Shown here in pieces: positions 10,601-19,889 of a stretch of DNA of 64,000 nucleotides (position 1 is the stretch's first letter; each line of letters opens with the position of its first letter). The notes below the pieces were generated by a model. The model saw only the letters and a program-made list of their open reading frames with translations. It made no database searches and was not told the origin of the DNA. The DNA is from Stentor coeruleus. Its lineage: Eukaryota; Ciliophora; Heterotrichea; Heterotrichida; Stentoridae. The stretch lies in assembly GCA_001970955.1 (NCBI GenBank), contig MPUH01000062.1:1-64000 (forward strand), in the 5' to 3' direction. A program made the translations under genes and the position numbers.

Positions 10601-11522
10601 CAAGAACTTGTTGTTTACGTCCAGAAATTCTTACAATAGGTTTGATTATATCAATGTAAAGCAATGCATTTTTAGGTTCTTTTTGCTGTAGAGCTTGTTT
10701 TAGTTCTTTAAGTTTATCGCATGCAACATCGAAACTTGCTTCACGAGCAAGAGAGTAAAAAATCCATATTCTAAGAGCTTCTATGTTTTTAGGACTGACT
10801 AAAAGGATTCTTTGTACACTTTCAACTATGTCATCCCAGTTGCCTATTAAAACTTGAGCTTTAACTTTTTCTATAAGTCCTGGAACGAAACGAGGGGTTT
10901 TTACTAGTAAGTCATTCAGATACTCAACCATATTCTTATAGTCCTTTTGCATTTCTAAGATTTTGATTTTCCCCAGTACTGCATCAAGATATTTCGAATA
11001 CATTAAGTCACCACTTTCATCCATAACTTGATCAAATGCTGCCATTGCTTCTTTAAGGTCACCTCCTGCAAAAATCTCGATCCACCCACAAGCAGTTAAA
11101 AAACTCAAACTTTCTGAATTCCTTTGAATAAGTTCAGAAATCAACCCTCTTGCTTTATCAGGCATTCCTATGAGACAAAATAATTGACAGGCTATAACAA
11201 TACTGTTATCAGGGGCATTGTTTTTAAGTTCCTTAGTTTGAGCCTTAAGCCGCGCAATTGCTTCTTCATCAACAACTTTGCACTTCCTATGATAAATCTG
11301 TAAAGCGATATTCCCTGGAAATTGAATCTCCCGTTTTCTTGAAACACTATCTAATTCTCTTATAGCTTCTACAACACTGCCTTCTCTATACATTCCATAG
11401 CTTTTCCAAAAAGTTAAAACAGCATCAGTTCCTCGTCTAATTTCCTCACTTGCCACATCTATGATATGATGCCAATACTTTTCCCTAGCATAAAATTGAA
11501 TAGTTGCCAGAGTTGCCTCCAT
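7614..11522 (-). CDS. IFT139: Intraflagellar transport protein 139 (tetratricopeptide repeat protein 21)
   Basis: 1,302 residues, against about 1,316 for human TTC21B, uninterrupted. The N-terminus (FYAREKYWHHIIDVASEEI) matches the start of the TTC21 family, and the rest is a near-continuous TPR superhelix, e.g. EPEEAIQIYEKALRQKPDD and YDYQRAIQYYESAVRNDP-like units in the middle. In known systems IFT139 is a peripheral subunit of the IFT-A complex, which loads onto dynein-2 for tip-to-base transport in cilia. The dynein-2 heavy chain is in this same window. The start sits 86 bp from the divergent EF-hand gene, so the two probably share a promoter region. The stop is TAA. I am confident of the family; TTC21A versus TTC21B cannot be told apart in a ciliate. 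Confidence 0.93.
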   Translation of the reverse strand: MEATLATIQFYAREKYWHHIIDVASEEIRRGTDAVLTFWKSYGMYREGSVVEAIRELDSVSRKREIQFPGNIALQIYHRKCKVVDEEAIARLKAQTKELKNNAPDNSIVIACQLFCLIGMPDKARGLISELIQRNSESLSFLTACGWIEIFAGGDLKEAMAAFDQVMDESGDLMYSKYLDAVLGKIKILEMQKDYKNMVEYLNDLLVKTPRFVPGLIEKVKAQVLIGNWDDIVESVQRILLVSPKNIEALRIWIFYSLAREASFDVACDKLKELKQALQQKEPKNALLYIDIIKPIVRISGRKQQVLDQCLAIAQEAKKLSPTSSEVLLEVGEILRLLGDCKAAIQVFTEASQQDESNSMAINKIVWCKIIQGQYSEAAQQMEFLLEVEENSGRSAELSFIASLLKWRKDQDKKEALRLLEETLSLHIAASKQMSPSLEFYSRLNPDFLLEISREHLQYLGLKPLSKTAKAPPYLVRVTKLLETITKQIPGIIEGHLMLAKARYIANDHTNALRYITISLQLDPDCVDALILNALISLQTSQYISAQSILEQAIARNFMIRENPLFMLVKGQVEMKLKKFSDAVKTLEITLNLPGIRAGGEIKKTGILSISEEDRGIIFASLAVSYAETGELQKATRIMGEAIGEFAGTSVEVIIVLANSEISLKKGDLKQALNILNGIPADSPNFKEAKVAQSEIYLNHMSNRRLYAKCFYDIVSNEDSVENYLMLGEALMRIQEPEEAIQIYEKALRQKPDDLFLTKEIGRALVLTHDYQRAIQYYESAVRNDPKKTELLTDLANLYIRLKDYQSANLILEQALKKEPVDINSMREAAQNYLLQAQVFLKSTKGGAGLMAPVQEAANALKNAGILQKDLLASARDMSPEQIEKERKNCSKIFFHLGQYYELREKNLPQAVAYYNESITHDDINIKSILSGAYIYEKMGESQRCIQYCNRVLRIDPANEEASTLMAEIQLQTTSIDDALETYKKLLENKSDQYRILAKLIFTLRRVGKLDLFSELLKNAERKKTSEAGLAYCKGLFYRFSGKVKESLEELNKSRTDVVYGVSSLERMIDIYLNPDDDILSGSIKVSPENISAAETLVDELTAKSNTLKTLVLRALVNIGKGKKDMIDKSLESLTSIFESNPTYVPAIIAYAVGKQAANREADAKSMLRNFTKIPYTVEYAEEFEKGWLMLAQVFIDTDAKDSATELLQKCLKYNQSCGKAKEMLGTIKESEAKYSEASIYYESAWKLSKTASIGFRLAFNYMKSKKYVNSIDICKEVLNMYPDYPRIKVEVMDKCRTSLRA

Positions 11523-11608
11523 TTTTTATAAACTTTTCCATAACTTAACCTTGATATATTCTTTAATTATTTTTAATAGTTTTTTGTCTGTGAAAAAATA
11601 TGGGATAA
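11523..11608. promoter_or_regulatory. 86-bp divergent intergenic spacer (likely bidirectional promoter)
   Basis: Only 86 AT-rich bases separate the start codons of IFT139 (-) and the centrin-like gene (+). Both 5' UTRs and both promoters must fit here unless they overlap the genes. No specific box is recognisable. The assignment is by position only. Confidence 0.5.
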
Positions 11609-12148
11609 ATGTCAAGGAAGGTTGTTTATTTGTCTAACGCTGCTCTTAAAGGTAAAAGTAGGGGTACTTCAAGAGGAGAATGCCCTGAAAAAAGACCAAT
11701 AGAAGAAGAGTATGATTTGAGTAACAACGAAATTTCTTTGATGAAAGAATCTTTTGAATTGTTGGACACAAGTGGAACAGGGGTTGTTGAAAAAAAAGAC
11801 TTGGAAGAAATATTGGATTTAATGAAAAGTGATTGTTTGATTGGAGCGAGGATGCTTCAAGACCTTTTGAAGTCGGATGAACCAATAACACTTGATGTTT
11901 TTATTAAGCATTTACAGAATTCAAAAGGTGACAGGAAAACTAAAGAAGGTGTTAAAAAAGTTTTTGAGCTTATTGATAATGGTGAAGGGAAAGTTACTTT
12001 TGATTGCTTAAAAAATATGTGCAAAGAATTGAGTGAAACGTTGACTGATGAACAAATACAAGATGCTATTGATAAAATTGCCCCAGAAACTAAATCTATA
12101 ACTATGGAACAATTTCAAGCATTATTGAAGCCAAAAAAAACTAGATAA
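11609..12148 (+). CDS. Centrin/calmodulin-like EF-hand protein
   Basis: 179 residues with a basic, Ser-rich N-terminal tail and four EF-hand-sized units, about the length of centrin. The first unit has a plausible loop (DTSGTGVVEKKD), though position 12 is Asp instead of the usual Glu. The third (VFELIDNGEGKVTFDCLKNM) closely resembles the centrin consensus but its loop is one residue short. The second and fourth lack the acidic ligands. I infer a centrin-related cytoskeletal or basal-body protein that binds calcium weakly or at one site. Its 86-bp divergent pairing with IFT139 supports a ciliary role. Other calmodulin-like proteins cannot be excluded. The stop is TAA. Confidence 0.75.
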   Translation: MSRKVVYLSNAALKGKSRGTSRGECPEKRPIEEEYDLSNNEISLMKESFELLDTSGTGVVEKKDLEEILDLMKSDCLIGARMLQDLLKSDEPITLDVFIKHLQNSKGDRKTKEGVKKVFELIDNGEGKVTFDCLKNMCKELSETLTDEQIQDAIDKIAPETKSITMEQFQALLKPKKTR

Positions 12149-13580
12149 TATTAGATAGTTATAATAATTATAAGGAACATTTTAGGTTTATATTTTATTA
12201 TTCAAATGAATATTCTTAATCATATTCTATATAAGTATATATATATATAGTTAACTAAAATAACACGTTTTCAAATAAATTTTATATCCATTGCAGCTTT
12301 TTCGCATAAAGTTAATTTTTTATTATATTTTATTTTATTAGTTTCTTACTAAGGAAAATTTGGTGATCGAGACTTTTTAACCAATAACAAAAAGTTAAAA
12401 AAAAATAGATAGGGATTAGAACAAAGAACATCAAATAGTTTTAATTTTTATTTAGTAGTTTTTGTTATAATTATCGCACTTGGAAAATCGCTTTTTTCTA
12501 AGAGATTTGCACTTGTCTGTCTCTAACCTATCTTAATCTAATTTTTTAGCAGGCTTGAGTTCCAAAGCATTTTCCTTTGTTTTTGTTTCAATAAAACTTT
12601 TGCTGTATCATTTTTTGAGAGAAATGATGAACTTGAATTTTAGTCTTGGATTGTCTAATGATTTTATGTCTCATTTTGCTGTTCGAAAATAAACTAAAGG
12701 CTTTGAAGTTTGGATTTTACAATAAAAATCAGCTAAGTTCAGTGATTTGTATAAAATTATGTGCTTGGCTAGAAGAGATAAATGACTTACTAAAGCTTCT
12801 GATTGATCTTAAGGAACTGTAAGCTAATTCCAGCGAAAAAAAAATTGAATTTGTAAACAGTGACAAATAAGAAAATCGATTTTAGCAAAAGCCTATTATA
12901 AAAAACTTATCCTTTATTGTTATGTAATATTTAGAAATACTCCACAAATTATTTGATTTTTGATTTGGTGAAGACTAGGATTATGCCCTAACAAAATTTT
13001 ATAAGAGACTAAAACTTAAATATATTTTAAACTTTCTATACAAAGCTTATACTTCAAATATTAGCTAATTTTAGTTCATCAACAAAGTATCCTTAAAAAG
13101 CATTTTATAATTATTTCGATAATCTTTTAAACCCTTTTTCAAGAGCAAAGCGTGCATATTTTTCATGCGACCCTCTTTTAAAGACCAAAGCGTGCATATT
13201 TTTCATGCTTTTGTGTACTTTCATAAAAAATACTCAAAGTCTTCAGATAAAAAGATATTCTATATGTTTTATCAAACCAAATTTATTCAAACCCGCTATA
13301 AATCGCCTATCCAATAAAAACACTTCAAAATTCTTAAAACTCCATACTTTTTATATATTTTATTAGATCAAAGCTGTTCAACTAAATTCAAAACATCTAA
13401 TATAACCAGTTTATCAATCCACATATTAAAATTACCCCATACTTTTCATCTCTTCTAATTCAAAATTCCTATTTCAACAATCCTCACATCTATTTTAACT
13501 ACTAAAAACCCTACTTTTTTTAAAAATTTTCCTTAACTTCTAAACTATTCGATAAATATCTGATTAATAAATCTAGCCTA
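12149..13580. other. Intergenic region between convergent genes
   Basis: 1.4 kb of AT-rich DNA. The left part is mixed and the right 350 bp is very C-rich and G-poor on the + strand. A dinucleotide AT run lies near 12236-12249 and a 23-bp direct repeat at 13146-13208. All frames are broken by frequent stops, and I found no RNA gene that I could support. Confidence 0.55.
13146..13208. repeat. 23-bp direct repeat with internal GCAT/ATGC inversion
   Basis: Two perfect copies (13146-13168 and 13186-13208) contain CGTGCATATTTTTCATGC and are spaced by a 40-bp period. Each copy contains GCAT, a 7-nt AT-rich spacer, then ATGC, so it can form a small hairpin. The repeat is about 400 bp beyond the 3' end of the anoctamin gene. 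Its role is unknown. Confidence 0.75.
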
Positions 13581-15794
13581 TTACTGCTCATGGTAGGAAA
13601 TATCTTTCTCATTGATTAAAAACTTTTCATAACCAAAACTACTTGACACTTCTGCACAAACTCTTTGATTAGCTTTCCAAACAAGTTGTTTTTCTTCAAC
13701 AACTCTAGATGCCCAATTTAGTCCATCTGTAACAACACTAGGAATATCAGGTATTATAATTGCAATAAGATACATACCAAAAATCATCAAATGCTCTAAA
13801 GATAAAAAACCTAACACTTGAGTAAAAGATTGATCTTTAAAGAATCCTATTGTAATAAAAATAATCCCTGAGTTTGTTATAGCCCCTGCATAAGCTACAG
13901 TAATAATAATTGATCTCCATACACCAATATTTTCACTACGATTTGGTGGAGCACGTTTAGTTAAATTGCATATTTTCCATGCATCTACACGAATTTCTAA
14001 CATAAGTTCAATCAAAGCTAAAACTGGTAGTATAGGAAGAGCAGCACCAAAAAGTGAAACATATCCAAATTGAATAACCATTTCCATATAATCATCAAGA
14101 GGAGATTCATAACTTTGAAGTTTAGACTCATATTCAACAGGATAAACATGTTCTCTAAGTGATTTATCGTTTTCTCGAGCTTTACGAACTTTTTTTGTCT
14201 CTTGTCGAAGTTTAAGCTTCATTTTCAACCAAGGCATTCCAAGTTCAACAGTATTCATAGCCATGTTTGTAAGGAAAATTACCATCAATTGGTATGATAA
14301 ATCCAAAATACAAGTACGTTTGCAACGAGTTCCTGCAAAAAAAGCAAGATAAAATAATGAAGAGTATGAATTCACAAAACGGAAAAGGAAAAGTTTCACA
14401 GCTAAATGATCATTATACATATTGTCAGTTTCATGATTTTCCCAATCATTTAGAACAACAGCAAGTTTATCATAAATAATATTCATAATCTTGATTTGAA
14501 CAGCATTAAGAAGCCCAGGAAGTATCATACCCCAAACTTCATCTATAGAAAGCATATATGCTCTGAATAAGAAAATTGAAACCACTGCCCCAATCACAAC
14601 AAAGATTAGAGTGAGTATAAATGAGTAACTGAGAAATTTTTTGAATCTGCTTAGGGAGTTTTTATATTCAATAACTTTCATCCTTCCTGTAACTTCATCT
14701 TTTTCGAATTTTCCGACGAAGTCTCCACGCTGCATTTCTATTTCACTTAAATTGGAAGTTCCCCACTGCCATGCAAGGATTTTTTCTTTTCGACCCCATA
14801 ATTGATCAAATAAAGAGGCCCAAAATGTTAGAAAGATAGCAAAAGCAACTGTTAATATTTGATAAACACTATCGGTTTGAGAATAAAAGTGTTTAGCTAT
14901 TTGAGTAGCCAAGCCAAAAAATGCTGCAAACATCATAAAGTTTGCATATGTCCCTATCCATGCGAAATATAAAGATATTTTTTCACCATAGTACTGTCTG
15001 ATATCGTCTAATGGTTGAGGTTTGCAAATTGCACCAATGCGAGCCCAAATACGTTTGAGTTTTTGTAAAGGTTTTTCCTGGTGGACACAGTAATTATCAA
15101 TCATTACTTCATATTTCTTCATCGCACACAAATCAAAACGAGAGTTTAAAGCATCAATAACAAGTCTAGCTTTATCTGCATAAGTAAAAAGTGACCCTTT
15201 ATCACTAACTTCCTCATCATCTCCATTGTATAAAGGGAAAATCCCATTGTTTAACTTAACTTTCAGCAAATTGATTGACCCACAAGGTGGAACCTTCATA
15301 AAAGACAGTATCTTATTTTTTGTCTCATTTTCTTTGTTTTCTTCGTTTAATTCTATAAAATCTTTTTTAAATGACAATTTATAGTCAATCGACTCTGCTT
15401 TTTCTCTTAGCCACTCTTCACTTGCATATATTTTTACAAAAATTTCATCTTTATCTCTTGATGAAAGTATGTCACATCTTAGTTTAAGCTCATACTTGAT
15501 ACTAAAAACCACAGAGTTTATAACACTGTGAATAAGCTCACGATTGAAAATAGTTGCATCTCTAGTGTCTTCAGGGTTCGCATCTTTCAACCAAACAATT
15601 CTTTTCTCACAAATTTTAGGAATGACATCCTTGTTCTCGTCATCAGCTGAAGTTTTATATATTCTTAAAAACTTTTGTCTAGCTTCTGAGACTAGAATAT
15701 TTTTTGTGAAAAAATCCTCATTAGCTTTGTCGTAAGGGTTAAGAAAATGTAGGCAGTACACTAAAGTGTCATCGAATTTTCTATGAGTAGCCAT
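13581..15794 (-). CDS. Anoctamin (TMEM16) family channel or lipid scramblase
   Basis: 737 residues. A cytosolic N-terminal region of about 270 residues is followed by about ten hydrophobic segments. The TMEM16 calcium-site region is readable: MNTVELGMP aligns with NNLFEIGIP, DYMEM with EYMEM, and LEIRVDA with IEIRLDA. Of the six known ligands of mouse TMEM16A, the helix-6 Asn is replaced (Met), one Glu is Asp, and the other four are conserved. The family signature IPDIP is near the C-terminus. The protein is therefore probably a calcium-activated ion channel or phospholipid scramblase. Which of the two it is cannot be told from sequence. The stop is TAA and no intron is seen. Confidence 0.93.
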   Translation of the reverse strand: MATHRKFDDTLVYCLHFLNPYDKANEDFFTKNILVSEARQKFLRIYKTSADDENKDVIPKICEKRIVWLKDANPEDTRDATIFNRELIHSVINSVVFSIKYELKLRCDILSSRDKDEIFVKIYASEEWLREKAESIDYKLSFKKDFIELNEENKENETKNKILSFMKVPPCGSINLLKVKLNNGIFPLYNGDDEEVSDKGSLFTYADKARLVIDALNSRFDLCAMKKYEVMIDNYCVHQEKPLQKLKRIWARIGAICKPQPLDDIRQYYGEKISLYFAWIGTYANFMMFAAFFGLATQIAKHFYSQTDSVYQILTVAFAIFLTFWASLFDQLWGRKEKILAWQWGTSNLSEIEMQRGDFVGKFEKDEVTGRMKVIEYKNSLSRFKKFLSYSFILTLIFVVIGAVVSIFLFRAYMLSIDEVWGMILPGLLNAVQIKIMNIIYDKLAVVLNDWENHETDNMYNDHLAVKLFLFRFVNSYSSLFYLAFFAGTRCKRTCILDLSYQLMVIFLTNMAMNTVELGMPWLKMKLKLRQETKKVRKARENDKSLREHVYPVEYESKLQSYESPLDDYMEMVIQFGYVSLFGAALPILPVLALIELMLEIRVDAWKICNLTKRAPPNRSENIGVWRSIIITVAYAGAITNSGIIFITIGFFKDQSFTQVLGFLSLEHLMIFGMYLIAIIIPDIPSVVTDGLNWASRVVEEKQLVWKANQRVCAEVSSSFGYEKFLINEKDISYHEQ

Positions 15795-16678
15795 TTATCA
15801 GACAAAAATATCAGACCATTTATCCTCAAATCGGAATTTTAGTATGAAATTTGGCTTGAATTTGCATTCTAGCTTAGATTTAATACTTTTTTATATACAT
15901 GTATAATTGGTTCAAGTAAAAAATTATATAAAATAATATTCGTAAATATTTCTGAATGAAAAATAAGCATTGGAACAACAACAAAAATTGTAGGTTGATA
16001 AATGCATAAGAAGAATTAAAGGTGCCAAATAATTAAGATAAAACTATAAACTTTGAATCAATTAGTTAAGTCTTATTGTGTATATTCTAAACAAATTTTG
16101 GTTTTGATCTTGTTTTACATTCATTTAATAGGAATTGAAATTGAAAGAGTTGTTTTTTACTTAGGAAAACTGTCTGGTGAAGGTGAAAAGAAGAGATGAA
16201 TAATTTAAAGTGATATGCGTTTTTACTATCATGTGAAATCAATTAGACTAGATTAGTTAGAATTAAGAATGCTTTCAAAGTGATATCAGCTTTAACCAAT
16301 AAATTTTAGGCTGGGATTAATCTGAATTTACAGAGAATGACAAAGCCTTTTTGTCAGGAACAAGCAAATTGATGAGAAAATATTCAACTTGCCATGAGAA
16401 AAAACTTTAAGCTACTTATAAAAAATACTACTGATGACGAAATTACTCACCAAAATAATAAAATATTCAGTTTTTAATAATATCAAATTCTGATCCCATC
16501 CATAAAAAATCCAAGGTCTTTAAAACAATTGACTAGGTTTCCAATATACTTATCTACTTTTGGCATATATGCTAAATTTTATTTTAAGAAGCTTTAATGT
16601 CTCAAAAATTGTAATTGTATTTTATTACTACTTTAAATTGATCTTATCCTATGAAATCTTTCATAAATTCTAACAATA
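15795..16678. other. Intergenic region
   Basis: 884 bp between the 5' end of the anoctamin gene and the 3' end of the exchanger gene. The middle (about 16140-16400) is less AT-rich than usual spacers, but every frame has frequent stops. A TGATGA and a CTGA about 60 nt apart near 16374-16433 are too weak to call a C/D snoRNA. Confidence 0.5.
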
Positions 16679-18097
16679 TTATTTTAACTGTAAGCCTCCC
16701 TGTAGTTCAATTTCTGTAAGGTTCAAGTTTAAATTAAGCGCTTGCAGTTCTCTCGATGTTTCATCTTTCGGTTCTTGGCGTACTTGTATCCCAGTATCAA
16801 ATCTTTGAGAATTTTCATTGAACTTAGGACTTAAAATAACATTTTCATTGCTTTCTTTGATAAAAATAGGTAAAATGTAATTTTCTTCTAATCCTTGAAT
16901 AATATTTTTTAGCTTCGAACATGGATTACTTGATATTAAATAACTAGACTCATCTTTACTCTCTCCTAAAAACCAACTTACAAGTATTCCAAAAAAGTCT
17001 AAAATAATACAACAAATAACTATACTTCCTAAATGTATAGTTGGGAGTAAACTGATCAAACAAATAGTAGGTAAAGATCTAAAACCAGCAACTGGTGCAA
17101 ATAAACAGTCTTTTAATTTAATACTTTTAAGCTTGCATGCATAACCTAAACCCATACAAAAAAGGTTGCATATACAAGATGAAGCAATCATTATCGGCAA
17201 TATAAATAAGAAACTTAGAGAGTAAGGCTGACCCCAAATACTTGCTCCAATCCATAGTTGTCCTAAAATTTCACAAATTCCAGCAAAGCTACTTAGTAAA
17301 CTTGTTCGAGCTAATTGGCTTACCTCTGCAATAAAAGCATATTTACTAAGAACTATACTGCAAAGTACTAAAGCAATTTCAGGACTTCCACCAAGTTCAA
17401 ATGAAACCTGATAAGCAACACAAGATACAAGTAAACACGAAGAGACTTCAAAAATACTCCACAATTTCGAATAAAATGTTAATCTGAACAGTAAAGAGCC
17501 AATAGCGCCAATAGCAATCCCAAAAACTAATCCTAGCGACCATTCTCTTACAAAAGAAATAGCTCCATTAGTTAGGGCATTAAATAATGGATACATAAAG
17601 CATATAGAAGAAATTGAAAGATGTAAAAGTATGGACTGTGAATTTTCTTTCTCAATTCCTAATTCTCCACCTGGTAACATAAGGATAATAATTAATTGAG
17701 CTGCTGTACTAGTGGATATAGAAAAACCAAGTAGAGGAGAAAGTGAAAATATTGAAATACTTGCTAAGATTACACTTAAAAGCCCGCCTACTATAGAAAG
17801 AAGAAAAATACTCCCGATTCGATTGAATACATAGGCCTATATAGAAATTACCTTAGGCATATCAAATGTTTTCTCTAATAAGTAAGGGATGATTAATATT
17901 GGTAGATGCTGTGAAGCCCCAGTGACAATTTCAATAACACCGAATAAATATAGTATCCCTCCTATAACTAAACCTATAACTAGTCCATAGAATTTTTCTT
18001 GGATAAAATGAATTCCATGATCGCGAGTTATTGTTCCTAATATCAATGCGCAAAAAACACATAAAGAGGCAATTGTGAAATCAAGGCTCAATCCCAT
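16679..18097 (-). CDS. Na+/H+ exchanger-like membrane protein, ion-site motifs missing
   Basis: Two exons (18097-17852 and 17836-16679) joined across a 15-nt intron give about 467 residues with some 11-12 hydrophobic segments. The order of segments follows the NHE/SLC9 fold: LPILIIPYLLEKTFDMPK corresponds to LPPIIFESGF..., and NRIGSIFLLSIVGGLLS to the next helix. But where SLC9 proteins have SATDPV this one reads STSTAAQ, and where they have ESLLNDAV it reads HLSISSICF. Both motifs that carry the transported ion and proton are gone. I infer an exchanger-derived membrane protein that probably does not transport by the usual mechanism. The hydrophilic C-terminal tail (about 90 residues) is short. 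It is divergent from the SLC35F6-like gene. The stop is TAA. Confidence 0.75.
17837..17851 (-). other. 15-nt spliceosomal intron
   Basis: On the - strand the sequence is GTAATTTCTATATAG, with GT and AG ends and an A at position 10. It lies in phase 0 and ends in an in-frame TAG. Removing it joins FDMPK to AYVFNRIGSIF, restoring a continuous NHE-like helix. Tiny 15-nt introns are a known heterotrich trait. Confidence 0.93.
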
Positions 18098-18760
18098 TTT
18101 TATATTGTCTATTTGATTAGAGTAAAAATTTTTATAAGCTTTTTTTGAATCAAATTTATATTCAACTATAATGCAGTGTTACCTCATTCATTAAATATTG
18201 TAATTTCCCTTTTGATACTAGATTTAATTTGCCTTTTTTTTTAAGAATTAACACCCTTTAGTAGTAGATAGAAAATAAAACAGATGACTTTATACTACTC
18301 TTTAATAAAGGATGTATTTGTGTTTTTTGTTTTTGTAAGAACTAATACCTTTAAAAAACTGAAAAGTAATTATATCTGCTATTAAAGGGTATCATAAAGT
18401 TCTTACAAAAAAATTTTAATCACAATTAATCTTTTTAAACCAAATAAACCTATTATATTTCCCTACTTTTATTACATCTTAATCATTATCATATTATAAA
18501 TCCTACTTCCTAAAAAGACCAATATTTAACTACTTAACAACTCTTTCTCTCGATTAAAATTATCTTCTTATAAAAAAAACTACTGATTCATCTTATCTAT
18601 TTACGCTAAAAGTTTAGTTAAACTCTTTGAAATCATCTTGAAAAACCTTTATACCTTATTCAATCTTTTTAAAGCGCATTTCCAATATAAATTACACAAC
18701 TAATCTTACTTAATTTAATAGAAACTGTCTTAGGATTTCTTTAATAAATTCACCAGATAA
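18098..18760. other. Divergent intergenic region
   Basis: 663 bp between the starts of the exchanger (-) and the SLC35F6-like gene (+). The right 350 bp is C-rich and G-poor on the + strand. It must hold both promoters, but no element is recognisable and no reading frame is supported. Confidence 0.5.
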
Positions 18761-19889
18761 ATGAGACACTCAATATTTATCTACACCTTTATGATTGGGG
18801 TACTTATAACTGGAACTATGAGTACAGTTACAGCAAAACTATGAATGGACAATCAACCAAAGGTCATCCTTTCCATCATCCTGTTCATAGGTGAATCATT
18901 TTGCCTTTTAACTTTCAAAATTTACTCAGCAATAAGCCCATCAACAAAACAACAAAAAAGAAATCCAATGGCTAATTGTACAGATCGCTTAACATCAAAA
19001 CTAGGGAATTTTATATTTATATTTCCAGCTTTTTTTGATCTTATAGCATCAACATTATCATATATTGGCCTTGTATTATCAGCTCCTTCAGTTGTACAAA
19101 TGATGAAAACTTTTATCATAGTGGTAGTTGCAACTTTTTCAGTTGTTTTTCTTAAGAAAAAACTTTATAAACATCAAATATTTGGATGTATTTTAGCAAT
19201 TATAGGTGTGATAATTGTTGGAGTTGTGAGTACTTTTTATCAAGCTCCTTCAGCTTCAAATCCTATCCTTGGTTGTATTCTTGTGATTATAGCCCAATTC
19301 TTTACAGGTGCAATGTTTATATGCGAAGAATTATTTTTCACTAAAATCCAAATTGAACCATTGCATGCAGTTGGTATTGAAGGAGTATCTGGTTTTTTAT
19401 ACTATTTATTATTATTACCAATTCTTAATGTTATTCCATGTGAGAAAGAATTTTGTATATGGTGTTGTGGAAAACTCTTTGCTTGCCTTTGAACAAATAT
19501 CGGTTAATGGATATTTAGCTTTTCTTTGGATTATGACTATGCTTATGATCGCATTGTTTAATTGGACAGGCATTTCTACAACAAAGTATACAAGTTCACT
19601 TGCTAGATCAGTACTTAATACAACTAAGACAATTTTAGTTTGGGTTACAAGCATTTTAATTGGATGGGAAGAATTTCTATGGCCGCAGTTAATAGGATTT
19701 ATTATACTTGCAACTGGAACTATGATTTATAATGAAGTACTTGTTATTCCTTGGTTTGGGTTTAGAGATGCTGTCAAGGAGCATAAAGCAGAAAAAGAAA
19801 GGAAAAATTTGATTGATAGCGCAGAGACTCAACAAGAACCTGATAATTCGAGATTGTGGACTGCTGATGATCATTCTACTATTAATTAG
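18761..19889 (+). CDS. SLC35F6: SLC35F6-like (drug/metabolite transporter) protein, reading frame disrupted
   Basis: Taken together the frames encode a ten-helix SLC35F6-type transporter. The first helix (18761-18841) matches human SLC35F6 (TGSINTLSAKW versus TGTMSTVTAKL), followed by PSVVQMMKTFIIVVVATFS, ICEELFFTKIQIEPLHAVGIEG and, in another frame, FNWTGISTTKYTSSLARSVL. Two faults lie within: an in-frame TGA at 18842-18844 right after TAKL, and a shift of frame near 19455-19475 between IPCEKEFC and GVVENSLLAFEQ. The shift needs loss of one base (or gain of two), and no 15- or 16-nt GT-AG intron fits there. It may be a recent pseudogene, carry consensus errors, or (for the TGA) reflect readthrough. 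The family usually sits in lysosomal or mitochondrial membranes. The stop is TAG. Confidence 0.75.

Noticed and set aside
16366-16440. Possible C/D-box snoRNA
   Set aside because: TGATGA and CTGA are about 60 nt apart but the C box lacks the leading purine and there is no terminal stem.
18800-18880. Intron removing the TGA at 18842
   Set aside because: GT-AG pairs of 36 or 42 nt would keep frame but are far from the 15-nt size seen here and would delete sequence matching the family.
19425-19475. Hidden intron explaining the frame change in the SLC35F6-like gene
   Set aside because: The only GT...AG options that fix the frame have an unlikely length (19 nt) and would remove conserved residues. 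No 16-nt option exists.
19308-19480. Separate gene starting at an ATG at 19308
   Set aside because: The first part is out-of-frame reading of the transporter. Only from about 19475 does homology begin, so it is the downstream half of the same gene.
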